A stretch of DNA of 34,252 nucleotides from Lachnospiraceae bacterium. GTDB lineage: Bacteria > Bacillota > Clostridia > Lachnospirales > Lachnospiraceae. The notes beneath the pieces were generated by a model. It had not been told where the DNA came from and made no database searches. It was given only the letters and a program-made list of their open reading frames with translations. The stretch is taken from assembly GCA_017442865.1 (NCBI GenBank), contig JAFRXK010000027.1, positions 1 to 34,252 of the forward strand. The letters are read 5' to 3'. This document shows positions 1 through 8,035 of this stretch, piece by piece (position 1 is the first letter of the stretch; each line of letters opens with the position of its first letter). The position numbers and the translations under genes were made by a program.

Positions 1-386
1 TAGAAATTAACTTGTCAGATGCCTAATATCGGTTCTGAGGGTCGCACCCCGCGAGGGGTGTGTGAGTAGAAATTTTCAGGGTCAAGCCCTGTTGTCTCGG
101 TATCAAGTCGCACCCCGCGAGGGGTGTGTGAGTAGAAATTGCCTGTCGCATATATAAATTCTCGCGGCGGTTGTCGCACCCCGCGAGGAGTGTGTGAGTA
201 GAAATTACCATTTTCTGTTTCGATTTCATTGTCGTTATTAGTCGCACCCCGCAAGGGGTGTGTGAGTAGAAATTGTCGGGGTTATCTTTGCGTGTTAGAT
301 ACCTAAGTCGCACCCCGCGAGGGGTGTGTGAGTAGAAATATAAGCGATGTGATGCAGCGGAGCTTGTATCTCCGTCGCACCCCCGC
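1..386 (+). CRISPR. CRISPR array, type I-C-like, leader-distal end
   Basis: Five full 33-nt repeats lie at 41-73, 107-139, 173-205, 241-273 and 307-339. Each starts GTCGCACCCC and ends GAGTAGAAAT, with an inner CACCCC/GGGGTG hairpin. The window opens inside another repeat (1-7), and a decayed repeat start is at 374-386. Spacers are 33-35 nt (8-40, 74-106, 140-172, 206-240, 274-306, 340-373). Repeat 3 has one G-to-A change and repeat 4 one G-to-A change. GTCGC at the 5' end and GAAAT at the 3' end are typical of type I-C repeats, so crRNA is probably read on the + strand. The broken last repeat marks the old, leader-distal end. Leader and cas genes would lie to the left, outside the window. 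Confidence 0.95.
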
Positions 387-597
387 TTAAACGTCTCATA
401 GTGTTTACATTTCTTTGATTTTAAGGCTTGAGATAATAGTCTAAAAAATACAGTTCAGTGGTCGAAAAAGTTGAATTCTAAATTTTATAGACTCGAGACG
501 GAGATAGACTATTAGTTCTCGAACAAGTTTAGTAGCAGCAGTGCCACAACCAATCCTATGGGATGCAGATTAGGTATTGCCAGAATCGACGGGATGA

Positions 598-840
598 ATG
601 ACAATCAATGAATACTGCCTTAAAGATAGCATTACCAAAGCATATTATTATTATCGCCTGAAATGTGTATGACAAGACTGTCTATATTCTATGAAATCCA
701 AACCAGTATTTGCCAAGTTGCCGCTTCAAGAAATTAAACATGCAAAATGAATGCATTTTCGCCGTAAAAACCACATAGTACGTACCTTTAACGTCAAGGT
801 CAACATCAAATTAACTGATGCACTGGAATTTGCTTTTTGA
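598..840 (+). pseudogene. remnant of IS66-type accessory protein (TnpA/Orf1)
   Basis: One reading frame from the ATG at 598 gives TINEYCLKDSITKAYYYYRL, then CV, an in-frame TGA at 670-672, then QDCLYSMKSKPVFAKLPL. This follows the IS66 small accessory protein pattern: an HTH of the form TIKEFCKENNIS-TYYYRLR, a short basic link, a 'F-KL' stretch, and an immunoglobulin-like tail (here IVRTFNVKVNIKLTDALEF). A second in-frame TGA follows 'EIKHAK'. No transposase ORF or inverted repeats were found nearby, so this is a dead fragment. The family assignment is pattern recognition on a decayed protein. Confidence 0.5.
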
Positions 841-983
841 TTCAGCATTTTATCTTCTTTAAATTTCCCTCAAAACACATGTATACCGACAATAGTTTCA
901 ACAAAGCTTCATTTTTCTATTGAGAACTGTTTTTTTAAGAGATACAATAAAAAGAGATATATGCTTATGATTAATCTTGTTTT

Positions 984-1064
984 TTAACAGTTGATGGTTT
1001 TAGAAAGCTTGAGTAGGCAAAGCCGGCACCTGTTATTATGAATTATTTTAACAGTTGATGGTTT
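984..1064 (+). repeat. short direct repeat pair (TTTAACAGTTGATGGTTT)
   Basis: The string TTTAACAGTTGATGGTTT occurs around 983-1000 and again around 1047-1064, about 64 bases apart. The right copy abuts the LytTR remnant. It may be a duplication scar or target-site relic; the sequence alone does not decide. Confidence 0.5.
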
Positions 1065-1080
1065 GACAGTGGTTTGGATT

Positions 1081-1215
1081 ATGCGCAGGAAATGACAGAA
1101 TTGACATTGCAAGCTTTTCGGGACCGGATTGAGCAGTAACAATATTTTGTGATTCGGAAGCAGAATGAAGCTGTCCGTATTTTAGTACACGATATTTTAT
1201 ATTGTAGAGTCGTCA
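1081..1215 (+). pseudogene. remnant of LytTR-family response regulator
   Basis: One frame reads DYAQEMTELTLQAFRDRIEQ, an in-frame TAA, then QYFVIRKQNEAVRILVHDIL and YCRVVT. The first part resembles the end of a receiver domain linker, and the second resembles the start of a LytTR DNA-binding domain (the 'F-I-...-IRI---DILY-E' pattern). The receiver domain and the rest of LytTR are missing. No start codon or ribosome site belongs to it. The stop codon and the loss of both ends show decay. Confidence 0.45.
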
Positions 1216-1331
1216 CACAAGTATTATTATCATACACTATGTGCCTTTATGTGGGAGTACCCAATGAACTTGACGCTTAGAGGCGTCGCACAAATATTAT
1301 TAACATCCACTATGTACGTTTTTTATAGGTG
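1207..1331 (+). repeat. imperfect direct repeat, about 50 bp, upstream of WYL regulator
   Basis: Two imperfect copies start near 1207 and 1280. Their cores CGTCACACAAGTATTATTAT (1211) and CGTCGCACAAATATTATTAA (1284) are followed by CAYMCACTATGT and a T-rich tail. The offset is 73 bases. The right copy ends about 35 bases before the start codon of the WYL regulator, so the pair might serve as regulator-binding repeats; it could equally be a neutral duplication. Confidence 0.6.
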
Positions 1332-1366
1332 TTAATTCTAAAGTTAAATGTTATTTGGAGGTTTTT

Positions 1367-2362
1367 ATGTCAAAGGACAGCAGTCAGAAGCTTAAGATTT
1401 TGTATCTTATGAAGATTCTTTATGAACAGACGGACGATAATCACAGTATTACGATGCCGCAGATTATTTCTGCGCTTGGCGCGTATGGGGTGAACGCTGA
1501 GAGAAAGAGCATTTACAATGATATTGAGAGACTGAGGGAGTATGGACTTGATATTATTGGCGAGAAGCATGGCAGCACGTACAGGTATCATGTCGGAGCG
1601 CGAAGGTTTGAGCTTGCGGAGGTGAAGCTTTTGGTGGATCTGGTGCAGGCTGCGAAATTTATTACGACAAAGAAATCGAATGAACTGATTAAGAAGCTGG
1701 AGGAGCTTACGAGCAGGCATGAGGCAACCAAGCTTAACAGGCAGGTGTATGTTGCCGAGCGAGTGAAGACGGCAAATGAGAAGATTTATTACAATGTTGA
1801 CGTGATTCATACTGCAATCGGTGCAAATTGTCAGATTGAATTTTATTATTTTCAGTGGAATGAGAATAAGGAAATGGTGCTCAGGAAGAATGGTGCTGTG
1901 TATAAGGTCAGTCCCTGGGCGCTTTCGTGGGCGGACGAGAATTATTATCTGATTGCTTATGACAGCGAGGCAGGGAAGATTAAGCATTACCGCGTGGACA
2001 AGATGCTGGAGGTTAAGGTGGTTGATGAGGCACGCGAGGGCAGGGACAGGTTTAATGAGGCTGACATGGCGAGGTATGCGACGAGTGTGTTTGGCATGTA
2101 CGGCGGCGAGGAGAGAAATGTGCGGCTTGAGTGCGACAACAGCCTTGCCGGAGTCATGATTGACAGGTTCGGGACGGATGTTTTTATGCATCCGATGGAC
2201 GAAAATCATTTTTCGGTAAGTGTAAATGTTGTTCCGAGCGGGCAGTTCTTCGGCTGGATATTTGCGCTGGGCGAGGGCGTAAGGATAGCTGCACCGGAGG
2301 ATGTTGTGGAGAATGCGAGAGAGGTTATAAAGAGACTGGCGGGACAGTACCTAAATAATTAA
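1367..2362 (+). CDS. HTH and WYL-domain transcriptional regulator
   Basis: A 331-residue cytoplasmic DNA-binding protein. Residues ~8-65 form a winged helix (KLKILYLMKILYEQ...RKSIYNDIERLREYG), as in the DeoR/YobV-like family. The centre holds a WYL domain with the signature PWALSWADENYYLIAYD and the following KIKHYRVDKM strand; the C-terminal ~100 residues match the WCX extension. WYL domains are thought to bind ligands, often nucleotides or nucleic acid, and these proteins usually repress or activate neighbours. The ATG at 1367 was chosen because TTTGGAGG ends 5-6 bases before it; a TTG at 1355 lies inside that ribosome site. The gene stands alone between decayed DNA and ribU. Its target is unknown; its location next to the CRISPR end may be chance, though some WYL proteins regulate CRISPR loci. 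Confidence 0.9.
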   Translation: MSKDSSQKLKILYLMKILYEQTDDNHSITMPQIISALGAYGVNAERKSIYNDIERLREYGLDIIGEKHGSTYRYHVGARRFELAEVKLLVDLVQAAKFITTKKSNELIKKLEELTSRHEATKLNRQVYVAERVKTANEKIYYNVDVIHTAIGANCQIEFYYFQWNENKEMVLRKNGAVYKVSPWALSWADENYYLIAYDSEAGKIKHYRVDKMLEVKVVDEAREGRDRFNEADMARYATSVFGMYGGEERNVRLECDNSLAGVMIDRFGTDVFMHPMDENHFSVSVNVVPSGQFFGWIFALGEGVRIAAPEDVVENAREVIKRLAGQYLNN

Positions 2363-2367
2363 AAGGC

Positions 2368-2396
2368 TTGCAATATGAAGGCTGCTGCTATATAAT
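2368..2396 (+). promoter_or_regulatory. predicted promoter of ribU
   Basis: TTGCAA (2368-2373) and TATAAT (2391-2396) are separated by exactly 17 bases and lie about 40 bases before the FMN riboswitch. The start of transcription would fall near 2403. Confidence 0.7.
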
Positions 2397-2435
2397 AATT
2401 TCCGGCAAATACTTTGACAATAAGATAAGCTTGAA

Positions 2436-2546
2436 AAGCTTCGGGGCAGGGTGCAATTCCCTACCGGCGGTATAGTCCGCGACCCGCATAGGCGGCTGAT
2501 TTGGTGTGATTCCAAAACCGACAGTATAGTCTGGATGAGAGAAGAG
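2436..2546 (+). ncRNA. FMN riboswitch (RFN element)
   Basis: The conserved RFN strings are all present in order: CTTCGGGGCAGGGTG, ATTCCCTACCGGCGGTA, GTCCGCGACCCGC, TTGGTGTGATTCC, AAAACCGACAGTATAGTC and TGGATGAGAGAAG. CTTC near 2440 can pair with GAAG near 2542 to close P1. The element ends at the ribU ribosome site (GAGGAGG, 2544-2550), and no intrinsic terminator with T-tract lies between it and the start codon. This suggests control at translation, with the ribosome site hidden when FMN is bound; that part is inferred. Confidence 0.95.
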
Positions 2547-2558
2547 GAGGAAATTCAA

Positions 2559-3218
2559 ATGAATTCAAAAACAAAGTATATTTCGACGGTGGCCATGCTT
2601 TGTGCGCTGGCATACATAGTCATGGCTCTGATTAAAATTCCGTTGGTTCCGGGACTTGATTTCTTAAAATATGAGCCGAAGGATATAATTGTCGCTATTG
2701 GCGGATTTATATTTGGACCGTTTACGGCATTTGTCATTTCAGTGATTGTATCTTTAATAGAGATGCTTACCGTAAGTACGACAGGCGTCATCGGTCTTGT
2801 TATGAATGTGCTTTCAACCTGCAGCTTTGCCTGCGTTGCCGCAATCATTTATAAGAAAAACAAAACAATCAGAGGCGCATTTATTGGACTGCTTGCCGGT
2901 ACACTGGCAATGGCAGCAGTAATGCTTTTGTGGAATTATTTTTTTACGCCGGTTTATATGGGAGTTCCGAGGGAGACTGTTGCCAAGATGCTTATACCTT
3001 CATTCCTTCCATTTAACCTGTTAAAGGGCGGAATTAACATGGCGCTCACTATGCTTATCTATAAGCCTATAGTAAGAGCGTTAAGGCTTGCAAATCTTAT
3101 ACCTGAGTCTTCAGGTGTAAAGGCAGAAAAAACGAAGAAAATCGGTTATATGATATTTGCAGCGGTTATTTTCATAACCTGTATAATATTGGTTCTCGTG
3201 CTGAAAAATATTATATAA
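2559..3218 (+). CDS. ribU: riboflavin ECF transporter S component RibU
   Basis: A 219-residue integral membrane protein with about six hydrophobic segments (first at residues ~7-25, last at ~195-217). The N-terminal pattern (YISTVAMLCALAYIVMALI, then PGLDFLKYEPKDIIVAIGGF) is typical of RibU, the substrate-binding subunit of an energy-coupling-factor riboflavin importer. The FMN riboswitch directly upstream supports this. The shared EcfA/A'/T module is not in the window. The start is the ATG at 2559, 8 bases after GAGGAGG; an upstream in-frame extension would run through the riboswitch and is rejected. Confidence 0.95.
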   Translation: MNSKTKYISTVAMLCALAYIVMALIKIPLVPGLDFLKYEPKDIIVAIGGFIFGPFTAFVISVIVSLIEMLTVSTTGVIGLVMNVLSTCSFACVAAIIYKKNKTIRGAFIGLLAGTLAMAAVMLLWNYFFTPVYMGVPRETVAKMLIPSFLPFNLLKGGINMALTMLIYKPIVRALRLANLIPESSGVKAEKTKKIGYMIFAAVIFITCIILVLVLKNII

Positions 3219-3279
3219 AAATTTTTGTTAGACTAATTATTCAGAAGAATTTCAAAATTAAATTATTGTCATATAAATT

Positions 3280-3313
3280 GCATCGGATTTTCAATCCGGT
3301 GCTTTGCTTTTTT
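3280..3313 (+). terminator. intrinsic terminator after ribU
   Basis: A 10-bp stem (GCATCGGATT with AATCCGGTGC, one wobble pair), a 3-base loop and a T-rich tail form a rho-independent terminator 60 bases after the ribU stop. Confidence 0.85.
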
Positions 3314-3455
3314 ACGGAAATATTGTATTATATATCTGATAAGATAAATATATATTAAAAATAAGCCTTATAGAGGAGCTGATGCTGCCGGTTCGATTAT
3401 ATTTATACAGGCAGTAGGATATATGCTATAGGTGACAAAATGGAGAATACGACGT

Positions 3456-4232
3456 ATGAAATTCAGACCATGTATAGATATTCACAATGGAAAGGTTAAG
3501 CAGATTGTTGGCGGCAGCCTTAAGGACAAGGGCGATTATGCAGATGAAAATTTTGTTTCTGAGCAGGACGCGGCGTTTTATGCAAGGCTGTATGAGAAAG
3601 AGAAGCTTGTGGGCGGTCACATTATACTCTTAAACCCGGCGTCGTCGGAGTATTATGAGCAGACGAAGTCGCAGGCACTTAGCGCACTTAAGGCGTATCC
3701 GATGGGACTGCAGGTCGGTGGCGGAATAAACCCTGAGAATGCTGAGGAATTCCTTGATGGCGGCGCTTCGCACGTCATTGTTACCTCGTATGTGTTTAAG
3801 GATGGAAGGCTTGATGAGCAGAACCTTGAGCGTATGATAAGTGCAGTTGGTAAGGACAGACTTGTGCTTGATTTAAGCTGCAGGAGAAAGGGCGGCAGCT
3901 ATTACATTGTAACCGACAGATGGCAGAAGTTTACCGACATGAGGGTGAACAGAACGCTGCTTAAGGAGCTTTCGGGTTGCTGTGATGAATTTCTTGTGCA
4001 TGCGGTTGACGTTGAGGGCAAGGCAGAAGGCATTGAAAGCGGGCTGATAGCTCTTTTAGGCAGACATTCGAAGCTTCCTGTGACATACGCCGGGGGCGTA
4101 GGCTCGTATGAGGATATTGAAGCGGTCAGAGCATTTGGATTAAACAAAGTAGATATTACAATCGGCAGCGCTCTTGATTTGTTCGGTGGAAGGCTTGAAT
4201 TTGCGAGGGTGCTTGAGATGACGGACAGGTAA
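3456..4232 (+). CDS. hisA: eukaryotic-type ProFAR isomerase (HisA)
   Basis: A 258-residue (beta/alpha)8 barrel enzyme of histidine synthesis, isomerising ProFAR to PRFAR. The start MKFRPCIDIHNGKVKQIVGG carries the first catalytic Asp (residue 8); the second is probably D139 in DRLVLDLSC. Phosphate-binding glycine motifs are QVGGGI and YAGGVGS. The sequence follows the yeast HIS6 branch rather than the usual bacterial HisA, a type also known in some Clostridia. The ATG at 3456 has GGAG about 10 bases upstream; a GTG at 3432 would add 8 residues. No other his genes flank it. Its last codons and 3' flank are repeated downstream. Confidence 0.85.
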   Translation: MKFRPCIDIHNGKVKQIVGGSLKDKGDYADENFVSEQDAAFYARLYEKEKLVGGHIILLNPASSEYYEQTKSQALSALKAYPMGLQVGGGINPENAEEFLDGGASHVIVTSYVFKDGRLDEQNLERMISAVGKDRLVLDLSCRRKGGSYYIVTDRWQKFTDMRVNRTLLKELSGCCDEFLVHAVDVEGKAEGIESGLIALLGRHSKLPVTYAGGVGSYEDIEAVRAFGLNKVDITIGSALDLFGGRLEFARVLEMTDR

Positions 4233-4378
4233 GATATAAAAGCACTGAAGTATATGGGGATGGCACAGCTTGTATGCGTTTTGTAAGCTGACTGACCGAT
4301 AATATATAAAAGCACTGAAGTATATGCGGCTGCGGCTTGTATGTGTTTTGCAGGCTGACAGACCGATAATATATAAAA
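4224..4378 (+). repeat. tandem repeat spanning the hisA stop codon
   Basis: The last hisA codons GAC AGG TAA and about 65 bases of flank are repeated. ATATAAAAGCACTGAAGTAT occurs at 4234 and 4304 (period 70), and a third partial copy starts ATATAAAA at 4371 (period 67). Copies 2 and 3 are preceded by GACCGATAAT, which corresponds to the coding end GACAGGTAAG, so each copy keeps a TAA. Confidence 0.85.
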
Positions 4379-4483
4379 CCTCTGAATCAGGGGCAGATAT
4401 TTAAGGGGAATGCTCGGTAAGAGGACAGAGTAATATAAAAAAATGGGCTGCAAAAGCCCTTAAAACCAACAGGAGGAGATTGT

Positions 4484-5317
4484 ATGGCACTGGCAAGCGT
4501 AAACTTTTTTTCAATTTCACTTATGAGGAATGTATCGGTGAATGTTATTATTCCGGTGGACAAATACGGTCATGACGGCAGTTTGAAGGCTGAAAGAAAA
4601 CCATTTAAGACATTGTATCTTTTGCACGGAATTTTCGGAGATTATACGGACTGGGTGAATGGCACGAGGATTCTTTCATGGGCATCGGCTAAAAATCTGG
4701 CGGTTGTTATGCCGTCGGGTGACAATCATTTTTATGTGGACGGACCGGTAGGCTATGGTGACAGATACAGCGAATTTATCGGGAAGGAGCTTGTTGAGAT
4801 TACAAGGGCGATGTTCCCGCTGTCAGACAAGAGGGAGGATACATTTATCGGCGGACTTTCCATGGGCGGTTATGGTGCAATGATGAACGGTCTCAAATAT
4901 AATGATGTATTTGGCAGTATTATCTCACTTTCGGGTGCATTAGTGACTGACAGAATGAATGATTCTACTGATGATGTTGATGGCATAATCGGACGCAGGT
5001 CATACTATGAGTCGGTTTTCGGAGACCTTAGTAAGGTTGAGGGAAGTGACAGGGATTGCTTTGCACTTGTTAAAATGCTTAAGGAAAGAGACATAAGCTT
5101 CCCTGGTATATATATTGCATGCGGCACAGAGGATTCTTTGTTAGATGCAAACAGAAGCTTTATGAGGCTGCTAAAGGAAAATGATATTGAAGTGACCTAT
5201 GTTGAGGCTCCGGGCGCACACACATGGGAGTTCTGGGACAAATATATTCATGAGGCACTAAATTGGCTTGTGCCGGAGGAAGGCAGCGAGGGCGTGAGCA
5301 GCGGAAATGTGCAGTAA
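4484..5317 (+). CDS. alpha/beta hydrolase, EstA/esterase D-like acyl esterase
   Basis: A 277-residue protein of the tributyrin esterase/esterase D family, which hydrolyses short acyl esters such as acetyl groups on sugars. The oxyanion region is YLLHGIFGDYTDW; the nucleophile elbow is GGLSMGGYGA with Ser126; the acid is probably the Asp in GTEDSLLD and the base the His in PGAHTWEFWD. There is no signal peptide, so it should be cytoplasmic. AGGAGGAG ends 6 bases before the ATG. It probably shares a transcript with the aldo/keto reductase 62 bases downstream. The substrate cannot be told from sequence. Confidence 0.88.
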   Translation: MALASVNFFSISLMRNVSVNVIIPVDKYGHDGSLKAERKPFKTLYLLHGIFGDYTDWVNGTRILSWASAKNLAVVMPSGDNHFYVDGPVGYGDRYSEFIGKELVEITRAMFPLSDKREDTFIGGLSMGGYGAMMNGLKYNDVFGSIISLSGALVTDRMNDSTDDVDGIIGRRSYYESVFGDLSKVEGSDRDCFALVKMLKERDISFPGIYIACGTEDSLLDANRSFMRLLKENDIEVTYVEAPGAHTWEFWDKYIHEALNWLVPEEGSEGVSSGNVQ

Positions 5318-5379
5318 AGATATTGTTATATGATTGTTTGACTGGTAAAATACTAATTATTGTGGCTTGGAGGTTGATT

Positions 5380-6558
5380 ATGCAATATCGAAGTGATAAA
5401 TATGGAAATAAAATATCAATTCTGGGTTACGGATGTATGCGCTTTTCTCAGTCACTTGGCAGAATTGATATAGACAAGACAGAGAAAGAAATACTTGCAG
5501 CGTATGAAGCAGGGGTAAACTACTTTGATACGGCATACATTTATACGGGCAGCGAAGCTGCCCTTGGAGAGATTCTTTCAAGGAATAACATTCGTGACAA
5601 GGTAAATATTGCAACGAAGCTGCCACATTATATGCTGAAAAACTCCGACAGCATGGACAAATATTTTAATGAGGAGCTAAAAAGGCTTAAGACCGATTAT
5701 GTTGACTACTATCTTATGCATATGCTGACGGATATTAAGACTTGGGAGAGGTTAAAGGGGCTTGGCATTACAGAGTGGCTTGAGAAGAAAAAAGCATCGG
5801 GAGAGATTCGTCAGATAGGCTTTTCCTATCACGGAAATTCAGATATGTTTTGTAAGCTGCTTGATGAGTACGACTGGGATTTCTGCCAGATTCAGTACAA
5901 CTACCTTGATGAGCATTCACAGGCAGGTGCAACCGGACTGCATTATGCGGCGCAGAAGGGGATACCGGTTGTTATAATGGAGCCGCTTCGCGGAGGCAGA
6001 CTTGTAAATAATCTGCCGGGTGAGGCTGTGAAGCTGTTTGAGAAATATCCTGTAAAGAGAAGTCCTGCTGAATGGGCGTTTAGATGGCTGTGGAATCAGC
6101 CGGAGGTAACATGTGTGCTTTCGGGCATGAATTCTATAGAGACGGTGCAGGAAAATACAAGGGCAGCAGATGAGGTGCAGATTGGTGAATTCGGAGCGGA
6201 CGAATTTGAACTGCTGGATAAGGTTGTAAAAGCAATCAATTCAAATATGAAGGTTGGCTGCACCGGCTGCAGATACTGCATGCCTTGCCCGAGAAATGTC
6301 GATATTCCGGGAACCTTTGCCGCATATAACAGAAGCTATTCTGACGGCAAGTTAAGAGGCTTGTTTGATTATATGATGTGTACGGCTCTCAGAAAGGATT
6401 CCACGGCGGCATCAAATTGTATTGGCTGCGGTAAATGTGAAACACATTGTCCGCAGAATATCGAAATCCGTAAGCAGCTGCAGAATGCAAGGAAGCGATT
6501 TGAGGGGCCTGTATACAGGCTGACACGAAAAATCATGCCGCTGTTTATGAGATATTAG
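5380..6558 (+). CDS. aldo/keto reductase with C-terminal 2[4Fe-4S] domain
   Basis: A 392-residue protein. Residues ~1-285 are the AKR barrel, with catalytic Asp and Tyr in NYFDTAYIYTGSE, Lys in NIATKLP and His in YYLMHML. The C-terminal ~100 residues carry two ferredoxin-type motifs, CTGCRYCMPCP and CIGCGKCETHCP, each CxxCxxCxxxCP. This group is common in anaerobes and probably exchanges electrons with an iron-sulfur partner while reducing carbonyl compounds; the substrate is unknown. TTGGAGG lies 7 bases before the ATG at 5380. A longer reading frame overlapping the esterase end has no ribosome site and is not used. Confidence 0.92.
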   Translation: MQYRSDKYGNKISILGYGCMRFSQSLGRIDIDKTEKEILAAYEAGVNYFDTAYIYTGSEAALGEILSRNNIRDKVNIATKLPHYMLKNSDSMDKYFNEELKRLKTDYVDYYLMHMLTDIKTWERLKGLGITEWLEKKKASGEIRQIGFSYHGNSDMFCKLLDEYDWDFCQIQYNYLDEHSQAGATGLHYAAQKGIPVVIMEPLRGGRLVNNLPGEAVKLFEKYPVKRSPAEWAFRWLWNQPEVTCVLSGMNSIETVQENTRAADEVQIGEFGADEFELLDKVVKAINSNMKVGCTGCRYCMPCPRNVDIPGTFAAYNRSYSDGKLRGLFDYMMCTALRKDSTAASNCIGCGKCETHCPQNIEIRKQLQNARKRFEGPVYRLTRKIMPLFMRY

Positions 6559-6609
6559 TATAATGATTTATACTAGCTATTATTATTTTGGGAGATTTTA
6601 GCTAACAAC

Positions 6610-8025
6610 ATGAATTCTTTTATTAAATATATATCAGAAAAAAGAAAAAGATTTAAATTTGAACGGAAAATCAGGCTGACTCCGACACAGATTATAGCAG
6701 GAAGCTTTTTCCTTGCAATTCTTACCGGAACGCTGCTTTTGTGGCTGCCTATATCCAGTGCACCGGGGGAAAGCACTGACTTTCTTACCGCGCTCTTTAC
6801 CTCAACGACCTCGGTTTGTGTGACCGGTCTTGTTGTAGTAGATACATATATACACTGGAGTCTGTTTGGCAAAATAGTAATTCTGATACTGATTCAGCTC
6901 GGAGGCTTGGGAATAATTACGGTTACGTATATGCTGCTGCTCATGCTGCGCAGAAAATTTACGCTGGGTGACAGAAACCTGCTTCAGGATGCATTTAATC
7001 TGGATACAAGAGTGGGACTTTTATCATTTCTTGTCAGCGTATTTAAGGGTACATTTGCCATAGAGGCAATCGGAGCGGCACTGTACAGCATAGTTTTTAT
7101 TCCAGAGTTCGGAGTCGCAAAAGGAATATGGATATCAGTATTTAATTCTGTTTCTGCGTTCTGCAACGCGGGAATAGATATATTGGGAGCAGACAGTCTT
7201 GCACGCTACAACTCAAATCCGTTAGTGATGACAGTTACAATGGTGCTCATTATATTGGGCGGTCTGGGCTATGTGGTCTGGTTCGATATTTACACATCTG
7301 TGCGCAGTGGAATAAAAAGCAGATATACCCCTGTAAAGATTGTGCGCAGATTCAGGGAGCACACAAGGCTGGTGCTTTATATTACCATGACGCTGATTGT
7401 TCTGGGCGCGGCGATGATATTTATATTTGAGTACGGCAATCCGGGAACAATAGGTAATATGACAACAGGAGATAAGCTTCTCAACAGCCTTTTTCAGTCG
7501 GTAACCTTCCGTACAGCAGGATTTTCAACAATACCGCAGCAGAATTTAAGGGATGTCTCCTGTATAGCAGGATATTTGCTGATGTTTATCGGTGGCTCTC
7601 CGATTGGAACCGCGGGAGGCGTCAAAACGGTTACGGTTTTTATCGTAGTAATGAATGCATATTCATTTATATGCGGCAGGGATGAGACGGTTATTTTAAA
7701 AAGAAAAATTTCAGAAGCTCTGATACGCAAGGCTGCGGCAATTGTTGCTGTAAGCGTCATGGCGGTATTTACAATGACTGTTTTTCTCCTTGCAACGAAT
7801 GATGTGACGGTTACTGATGGAGCTTATGAGGTAATCAGTGCCCTTGCAACGGTTGGACTTACAAGAGGCCTGACGCCTGTGCTTAATAATGCGGGCAGGG
7901 TGATTATTATCATAGCGATGTATCTCGGACGTATCGGTCCGATTTCCATGGCATTGTTCTTTGCAAAGACTAAAATTCAAAAAAACGGCGTGAGCTTTGC
8001 TGAAGGCAGATTTTACGTTGGATAG
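6610..8025 (+). CDS. ktrB: TrkH/KtrB-family potassium uptake membrane subunit
   Basis: A 471-residue polytopic membrane protein, the normal size for KtrB. Four pore loops with the conserved filter glycine are visible: TTSVCVTGLVVV, SAFCNAGIDILG, TFRTAGFSTI and ATVGLTRGLTP. These mark a Trk/Ktr/HKT channel-like potassium (sodium-coupled) transporter. The basic N-terminus precedes the first membrane helix at residues ~27-48. The gating subunit KtrA begins 10 bases after the stop, as expected of an operon. The ATG at 6610 has a rather distant GGGAG (about 14 bases), so translation may be modest. Confidence 0.93.
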   Translation: MNSFIKYISEKRKRFKFERKIRLTPTQIIAGSFFLAILTGTLLLWLPISSAPGESTDFLTALFTSTTSVCVTGLVVVDTYIHWSLFGKIVILILIQLGGLGIITVTYMLLLMLRRKFTLGDRNLLQDAFNLDTRVGLLSFLVSVFKGTFAIEAIGAALYSIVFIPEFGVAKGIWISVFNSVSAFCNAGIDILGADSLARYNSNPLVMTVTMVLIILGGLGYVVWFDIYTSVRSGIKSRYTPVKIVRRFREHTRLVLYITMTLIVLGAAMIFIFEYGNPGTIGNMTTGDKLLNSLFQSVTFRTAGFSTIPQQNLRDVSCIAGYLLMFIGGSPIGTAGGVKTVTVFIVVMNAYSFICGRDETVILKRKISEALIRKAAAIVAVSVMAVFTMTVFLLATNDVTVTDGAYEVISALATVGLTRGLTPVLNNAGRVIIIIAMYLGRIGPISMALFFAKTKIQKNGVSFAEGRFYVG

Positions 8026-8035
8026 GAGGCTTGAA

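Noticed and set aside
15..313. Minus-strand reading frames with repeated NFYSHTPRGVR
   Set aside because: They are CRISPR repeats and spacers translated by chance; the repeat lacks stops in those frames.
1..1366. cas genes near the array
   Set aside because: No Cas-like reading frame is present; the right side is decayed DNA.
4445..4459. GGGCT/AGCCC hairpin with an A run, as a terminator before the esterase
   Set aside because: A T-tract exists only on the minus strand, and no minus-strand gene ends there.
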